Assembly: GCA_003013855.2 (NCBI GenBank)
Contig: ML058492.1
Coordinates: 3,674,134-3,738,133 of the forward strand
Length of the DNA: 64,000 bases
Source of the DNA: Liriodendron chinense
Lineage: Eukaryota; Streptophyta; Magnoliopsida; Magnoliales; Magnoliaceae
Reading direction: 5' to 3'
Shown one piece after another: positions 58,617 through 64,000 of the stretch. The stretch's first letter is position 1, and each line of letters begins with the position of its first letter. The position numbers were made by a program, and so were the translations under genes. Below the pieces are notes generated by a model. That model ran no database searches, was not told where the DNA came from, and saw nothing but the letters and a program-made list of their open reading frames with translations.

Positions 58617-59086
58617 TGTTGTAAGACTCTATTAGGTGGGCCACACATGATCATCGGTTTAGATCATGACCGTTGGATTATTCAGATTGAGCGATTCAGT
58701 GGGCCCCACTATAGTTGTGATCATTACAAATAGGTTTGGGGCGGGACGCTTGAACCGTGGTCCCTATTCACGGTTATTAAGCCAGATATGGAAACCTACG
58801 GTGTGGAGACCCTAGAGGAGAGAAGTGTGATGGGTAAGCTTCTCTAGCCCTCTTTCCTATAAATATATGTCTTGGTTCCCTCACCAACACACAAGAGAAA
58901 ACCCTAGTCCCATTGAGTAATTCTCCTAAAGGTGTAAGGTGCGGAAGACCAAGAGTTCTTCTCGGCAACACGGCGGCATTGGGAATGTCTTCCCAATCAG
59001 GTATGGCTTTAAGATTACAGTATGGAATCTCCATTATTCGATGCATAGACGATCCGATTATTTCGCATTAAGTTCAAGTTTCTACA
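58617..59086 (+). mobile_element. Copia 5' LTR (470 bp)
   Basis: It starts TGTTGTAAGACTC and ends TTTCTACA immediately before a Met-tRNA primer site. CCTATAAATATATG (about 58857) is a clear TATA box. It is short compared with the 2 kb Copia LTRs on the left, so it is another lineage. A GTGGGCC...GTGGGCCCCAC phrase of the foldback family lies at 58638-58708. Confidence 0.82.
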
Positions 59087-59088
59087 GT

Positions 59089-59100
59089 TGGTATCAAAGC
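59089..59100 (+). other. Primer-binding site, initiator Met-tRNA type
   Basis: TGGTATCAAAGC lies two bases after the LTR end, identical to the site at 1458-1469. Confidence 0.88.
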
Positions 59101-61125
59101 ATACTATGCATCAATCGTGGTGGATTCATAAAACCTTCATCTTAGAGATGAGAGATGATTTCATTCTGACACAATCAGCTATGGCCGTCCAACCTCATTC
59201 AGCACGGCTGCTGCCCTGCAATCAGATGTATATGGCGGCTGTTATTCGTGTCCTATAACGGATGATCTCGAGGACCTGATCTGGACAATCGGATCTGTCC
59301 ATTGAATCAGAGACCTGGACTTCGGCAGCCACTCACTGCCAGTCCTTGAGATCCAGTCGTCGGCGGCTGGCATACAGTTTAAAAAAAAAAAAAATTTACT
59401 GCAATCATCGGCAGCCATGGCCGACGACTGTGAAGCCCAAAACCTGTGGCTGATGGTGCCGTGGGTGCATTAGGGCGTCACCGGCTGTTGCCGCCTCTAT
59501 GCGACCCTGCCACCATAGCTGATGGCAGCCGTCCTCTTTCTTCTTCCTTTCCCCTATTGTGGCCACGGCAATGGACCGCGATTCTCACTGATCAATCAGC
59601 GGCAGAGACCGTCGATCATCCTGGCCCGATTCCGACGATCATGGCCTGTCTCAGACGATCAGAAACGAGATCGTAGCCACGATTCCGGCGCTGATCATGG
59701 CCCCAAACCCACCTCCAGTCCAGTACAAGCCCCAAACCGCCGCAGACCGACCGCCCATCCATTGCTCGCGACCGGTATCAATGGTGAAGGATGGCTGCTG
59801 TCGCTGGCGCGGAAGGAGATGGTGTTGGCAGCAATAGAGAAGGCAGGGCCGGCGTTGGTGGTGGAGGTGTTGATGGCGGTTGGGTTTTGCTCTACAGGGG
59901 AGAAGATGGGATGCGGCTAGGGTTTCGACCTGTTTTTTTTTTTTTTTTGGAATGCTGCTGTTTTAGGCGGCTGCGTTTTTTTTTAGAAAGAAAAAAAAAT
60001 GTGAGCAGGCTGGAGTTTTGGGCGTTCGGCCCATTGCTGCTTTTGTTATGGGGATTGGGCTATGGGCTGGGCCTTGGTCCAGTCCAGTGGACAGGCCCGG
60101 CAGGCCTAGTCCAGTAGGACAGGCCTGATAGGCCCAGTCAAATGGATCAAGCCCACCAGCCGGGCCCAAGCCCAATTTTAGGTGGCCCTTTAATGCCCAT
60201 TTTGGGCCCAACCTTGGGCCGATTGCAGATTTTATCTTTGGACATTGTACGGCCCACTTCAGTTAGCTCGGGCTTGTTAATCTTAACCATTTAAATTGTG
60301 TATACTTGGGTCATCTTTCCAGTACAAGTAAAATACATATATATATTATTGATGGTTGATATGGATGGGCCAAGTAAATCACATAAGGTGGTTATTCATG
60401 GTTGAGATTTGATTTGGCCCAAAATAAGGCCATTACCCATATCTTTTGATTGATATTCAGAGTTGACAATTAAATGATTTAAGCCAACCATCACTGTAGT
60501 AAATATTTGAGATTTTAGGCGATCAACATCAATCATATTTTGGCCAAATTAGGACTTTTGTAGTATGGTTCGTTGTGGGCAGAACCATGTAGCAATCTTT
60601 GGGTCTGGAAGTGGGATTGAAGCTTATTGTGTTAGCCACCAAAGTGACCTCAATTGGCAACGATTTGTACTTCTAGACTTCTGTACTTGGAATTCAGTAG
60701 CCCTCCATTATAGGATTGCATTCAGTTGCGTTCATATCCAGGCGAGCGGTGGTCAGAACAAAGAAGTATCATCGTTTGGCTTGATGTGAGCGGAATGAAG
60801 TGATTGATGATAATGATATAGGTTTGAGAGACTCATTTCATCCAAAGATGATGGGCGTCTTAGATTTATTTCACTAGCATTGATCAGCTTCATGTTCAGT
60901 AGAGCCTCTTGTATGTTACAATTTCGCCCAAAGGAGGAATCGTGATGATACGCTGAGCTCTTGCCAGATTTTGATGATTATGGCCCATCAACATTCTGGG
61001 TCATTTGATTGAAGGCCCAAATCAATCGAATGAACATACATGCATGATATTTGTGGTTTATGTTTATGCACTGTTATATGGGACTTGTTTATTAATGTGA
61101 GTTTTTATGCTTTGTATGTCCAGCT
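59101..61125 (+). other. 2 kb GC-rich leader of the Copia element
   Basis: Between primer site and gag lies an unusually long leader. 59150-60200 is rich in CCGCC/GGCGG and later in GGCCCAAGCCCA-type phrases, with A-runs at 59380 and T-runs at 59933-59947. Overlapping frames at 59446-59920 have no domain. The text TTTGTATGTCCAG just before the gag ATG looks like a 3' splice site, so the leader may be partly an intron. Confidence 0.55.
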
Positions 61126-61571
61126 ATGACTGTTTCCAATATTCCAACTCAATTTAATTCCATACATTTGCTTACTGGGTCCAACTATTCCAAATGGAAG
61201 TCGTCCGTTGAAATAGTCCTAGGTTGCATGGACTTGGACCTGGCTCTGGAGGAAGTAGAGTCTCCCATTCCAATTGACTCTAGTACGGAATCAGCAAAGA
61301 CTCACTTTAAGGCCTGGACCAAGTCAAATAAGATGTGTCTCAAGATCATAAGGAACTCGATTTCTGAGACCCTGTAGGGTGTCATGCCCGATACTGAGAA
61401 AGCTAAAGATTTCTTGACTGAAATAGGAAAACGATTTTAGAAATCGGATAAAGCTGAGCTGAGTTCACTTTTACATAAATTGACTCAAGCCACCTATAAC
61501 GGTCAAGGAAATATCAGGGAGTACATTGGTGGATTGTTTGATGTGGTGGCTAAAATTCGAGCATTAGACCT
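61126..61571 (+). pseudogene. Truncated Copia gag with two in-frame stops
   Basis: It begins MTVSNIPTQFNSIHLLTGSN with the N-terminal GSNYSKWK signature of Copia Gag. The UBN2-like region follows, with TAG stops at 61375-61377 and 61438-61440. Readable text continues in the same frame (ELSSLLHKLTQATYN and NIREYIGGLFDVVAKIRALD). Similarity stops at about 61571, where a different LTR-like sequence begins. The zinc knuckle and all pol are missing. Confidence 0.88.
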
Positions 61572-61842
61572 TGTTAGAACTAGAGAATGAACATTCTCTG
61601 GAATGTAGGGTTTTGTTGCTCTGGGATTCTGAATAATAGAAACATTCGTAGGCAATCACAAATATTCACAAAAAGGTACACAAGAAGAGATATCGCAAGG
61701 CGAATTTTATTCCAGAGATTCTGAGATCTTGTACATTCCAGGCCGTGGTCTAGCACGAGCCCTTAATTACATCGAATGATCGATGACCCTTGATTAAAAG
61801 GCAAAAGACTAGTCAGCGGGGACCATGGTTTCAGAGTCCATT

Positions 61843-61986
61843 GGTCATGGAGACCTGTGTTTTGGTGGTCATAGAGACCTGTATTTGTATGGTCGCGGAG
61901 ACCTGTGTTTGTATGGTCGTGGAGACCTGTATTTGTATGGTCATGGAGACCTGTATTTGTATGGTCACGGAGACCTGTATTTGTTG
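61843..61986 (+). repeat. Six 24 bp tandem units
   Basis: GGTCATGGAGACCTGTATTT-GTAT units start at 61843, 61867, 61891, 61915, 61939 and 61963. The period is a multiple of three, so the frame at 61790-62248 reads through as ETCICMV repeats. I regard that frame as a by-product. Confidence 0.88.
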
Positions 61987-62589
61987 TGTTCTGTTATGGA
62001 CTGATCCACCTTCGTACGAGTCGGATGTCTATGTCCCATGTTTTGACCGGAGATCTGGGCTGAGACTGTCAGGGTTTATGGCTGAGATGGACGACCCTGG
62101 GCCCGCGCCTGTCAATGTAGGGACAGGTGACCTCGGGAAGTCCATTCTACAGTTGTGTGTACCTGCGCAGCTCAACCAGCGGATGCCGTTTGGATGGGTA
62201 GGGCATCGACTGTTCTTGAGGTGTCAGCCTTTAACAAATTGTGTGTGATAGTTTAGAACTCTTCCGGTATGATTTATCGTGTTAACCATAGTCCCCTTTG
62301 CTTAGTCCGGACCTGAATCCGGGTCACATTATGATAGTACATGTGATGATGATACATCAGTATGGCCTTTGGGCACTGGCGGCCTTTCTTCGGGAGGATT
62401 GCTCCATTCATTTCGTCGGATCGGGTCGGATCCCGAAGGCTCACGTTCTGCTTGTTGGGTGGCCCGGATGAGTCATTTGACCGCTCCATCGCGTCCGGAA
62501 TGCTCGAAATACCCAAAATAGGCTTAAACGGGGCTTGAAAACGTTGTAAAATGAAGATTTAAAGGTGCTGAGATGAACGCTCAAAGTGC

Positions 62590-63095
62590 TGATTTTTGCG
62601 ATCTGCTGGCCTGATTTTACTGATGCGCTGGGCCCAGTGCGTCCAAAAATGTATTTTTCTGATCCGCTGGCCTATTTTGCGACGCGTTGGGTCCAGTGCG
62701 TCCAAAAATGTATTTTTCTGATCCGCTGGCCTATTTTGCGACGCGCTGGGGCCAGTGCGTCCAAAAAATAACCAAACCTTAGTAACATGTATTTTTCTGA
62801 TCCGCTGGCCTATTTTGCGACGCGCTGGGTCCAGTGCGTCCAAAAAATAACCAAACCTTAGTAACATGTATTTTTCTGATCCACTGGCCTATTTTGCAAT
62901 GCGCTGGGGCCAGTGCGTCCAAAAAATAACCAAACCTTAGTAACATGTATTTTTCTGATCCGCTGGCCTATTTTTGCGACGCGCTGGGGCCAGTGCGTCC
63001 AAAAAATAACCAAACCTTAGTAACATGTATTTTTCTGATCTGCTGGCCTATTTTGCGATGCGCTGGGGCCAGTGCGTCCAAAAGATGACATTGTT
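62590..63095 (-). repeat. 59/79 bp tandem array with CGCTGGGCCCAGTGCG motif
   Basis: GATCCGCTGGCC starts at about 62601, 62661, 62720, 62799, 62878, 62957 and 63037. The spacing is ~59 bp at first and 79-80 bp later; the longer form has an added AACCAAACCTTAGTAACATG. The motif CGCTGGGCCCAGTGCG (62627-62642) is nearly palindromic (CACTGGGCCCAGTG would be perfect). Confidence 0.88.
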
Positions 63096-63099
63096 TATG

Positions 63100-63720
63100 A
63101 TTTATTTTATCCGCCAAGGATTTCCCTGATGCGCCAGGTCACTTTTATGATGCGCCCAGGGTAGTGCGTCCGAAAAAGGTGACTTAAGTTATTTCTCCGG
63201 ACCTGGTATGATCGGAGGTGCGATTTCCGGCGAGGGATTCCGGCGGTCGAAAAAAGGTTTTCCGGCGACGAGGATCGGCTCTCTTTCTCTCTGAATCGTA
63301 CAAATGAGGCGGTGGGAGGGGGTATTTATAGGTAAATTCGCCCAATAGGCGGTCGACACGTGTAGCGCGTCGAGAAATTGGGTCGGCGCGTTGATTAAAG
63401 TCACTCGGCGCGTCTCAAAATGGCCGAGTTCGGAAGCTGATTTTCAGGGCGCGCTAGCTGTCAGCGCGTCCTGAAATTGGCTGATTTTTTGGATGCGCCG
63501 GGTGAATTTTGGACGCGCTGTGGGCAGTGCGTCCTAAAATTCAGAATGATGGAATTACTTGATGCGCCGGGTGAATTTGTGGATGCGCTGGAAGTAGTGC
63601 GTCCTGAATTCAATCCGTCCGAATTTCCTGATGCGCTGGAGGATTTTTGTGATGCGCTGGGGGCAGTGCGTCCTTAAATTAATTTCTGGATGCGCTGGAC
63701 GTATACGTGTCTCCCACACT
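63100..63720 (-). promoter_or_regulatory. Dispersed GATGCGCTGG...CAGTGCGTCC copies around a TATA box
   Basis: Five or more diverged copies (GATGCGCCGGGTGAATTTTG, GGACGCGCTGTGGGCAGTGCG, GATGCGCTGGGGGCAGTGCG) lie upstream of the minus-strand TATA box at 63322-63331, with one downstream at ~63130. This repeats the LTR pattern of motif clusters at promoters. Confidence 0.55.
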
Positions 63721-64000
63721 TGGATTTTGCAAATTGGGGGATTTGTGGGGTCCGCCTCGCGATGAATGCCGATGCACTGCTCCTATCTCTTCATAATTGA
63801 GGTAATCCTCCCAAATTTGGACAATTTTGATCATGATGACCGGTGGGGTCCACCACTGGCCCAATTTCCTGCTTTTGGCCAAGTCTGGTGTGGGTGTCGC
63901 GATTCGTGCCGTGATTTCCGATGCACTGGCCCTAAATTTGACCGTGTGATGATTTCGGCACTCGGAATCATTGTTTTGGGGATCCTCACTTTTGGGACCC

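Larger units (their letters stand above)
61572..64000 (-). mobile_element. Probable minus-strand LTR, running off the window
   Basis: The left edge TGTTAGAACTAGAG interrupts the gag fragment. Read on the minus strand it would be an LTR end (...CTAGTTCTAACA). A minus-strand TATA box (TATAAATACC) at 63322-63331 precedes a plausible transcript start with an AGAGAGAAAGAGAG tract. Most of the remainder is GATGCGCTGG...CAGTGCGTCC repeats. The right end is outside, so length and superfamily are unknown. A perfect 7 bp inverted repeat GAGAATG-AA-CATTCTC lies at 61583-61598. Confidence 0.5.

Noticed and set aside
59446..59920. Overlapping open frames of 76 and 132 codons in the Copia leader
   Set aside because: High GC with few stops explains them; no domain or start context supports a gene.
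61790..62248. 152-codon frame with ETCICMV repeats
   Set aside because: It is the translation of six 24 bp tandem units; nothing else in it resembles a protein family.
62559..62867. Minus-strand frame with FLDALDP repeats
   Set aside because: It arises from the 59/79 bp array. Unit length is not a multiple of three throughout, so no protein repeat is conserved.

Overview
The window looks like intergenic DNA of a flowering plant and is built almost entirely from nested LTR retrotransposons, MITE or foldback repeats and tandem repeats. I found no convincing host gene, tRNA, rRNA or CRISPR array. The organism call rests on three things: plant Copia gag with initiator-Met-tRNA primer sites, Athila-type Gypsy elements with an Asp-tRNA-like primer site (TGGCGCC...), and plant-type LTR ends. 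The abundant GTGGGCCC(C)AC foldback repeats remind me of magnoliid genomes, but that is only an impression.

Layout. 1-5455: a gag-only, non-autonomous Copia element with ~2.0 kb LTRs (the left LTR starts outside the window). 5456-11112: old sequence with GTGGGCCC foldback units. 11113-13127: a solo LTR of a related Copia element, with ACTTC duplications on both sides. 13128-16539: a motif-rich old region holding a hAT-like MITE (13843-14358), a ~200 bp triplication and a 7 x 71 bp tandem array. 16540-~17810: a Tat/Ogre-like Gypsy LTR. 18050-24777: a degenerate 54 bp tandem array and its flank, interrupted by two minus-strand Athila-like pieces. 24783-32608: a complete but decayed Athila-like element (TSD GTTAT). 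35128-48180: a second complete element on the minus strand (TSD GTTGA), itself broken by a solo LTR (37696-39250) and a 4 kb Tekay/Del-like solo LTR (39327-43359, TSD ACCAT). 48731-53405: two more Athila-like pieces, one with an integrase remnant. 53420-54657: a second copy of the 54 bp array and its flank. 54658-56004: a solo LTR (TSD CTTAA). 58617-61571: the 5' part of another Copia element. 61572-64000: a repeat-rich, LTR-like sequence running off the window.

The Athila-like elements share LTRs, a gag-protease reading frame, an unrecognised acidic region after the protease and a long conserved 3' noncoding segment. Only one piece (52770-53405) shows integrase, so the gag-protease copies were probably mobilised by enzymes from relatives.

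The most striking signal is in the LTRs. Just upstream of the TATA box almost every LTR carries a cluster of short palindromic or near-palindromic motifs. The position is constant, but the motif differs between close relatives (GACCGGTC, CGATATATCG, GGTCGGGCGCCCGACC, TCGATTGATCGGA), and the same motif occurs in LTRs of unrelated superfamilies (Copia and Gypsy). This looks like a fast-evolving, exchangeable promoter-proximal binding array.
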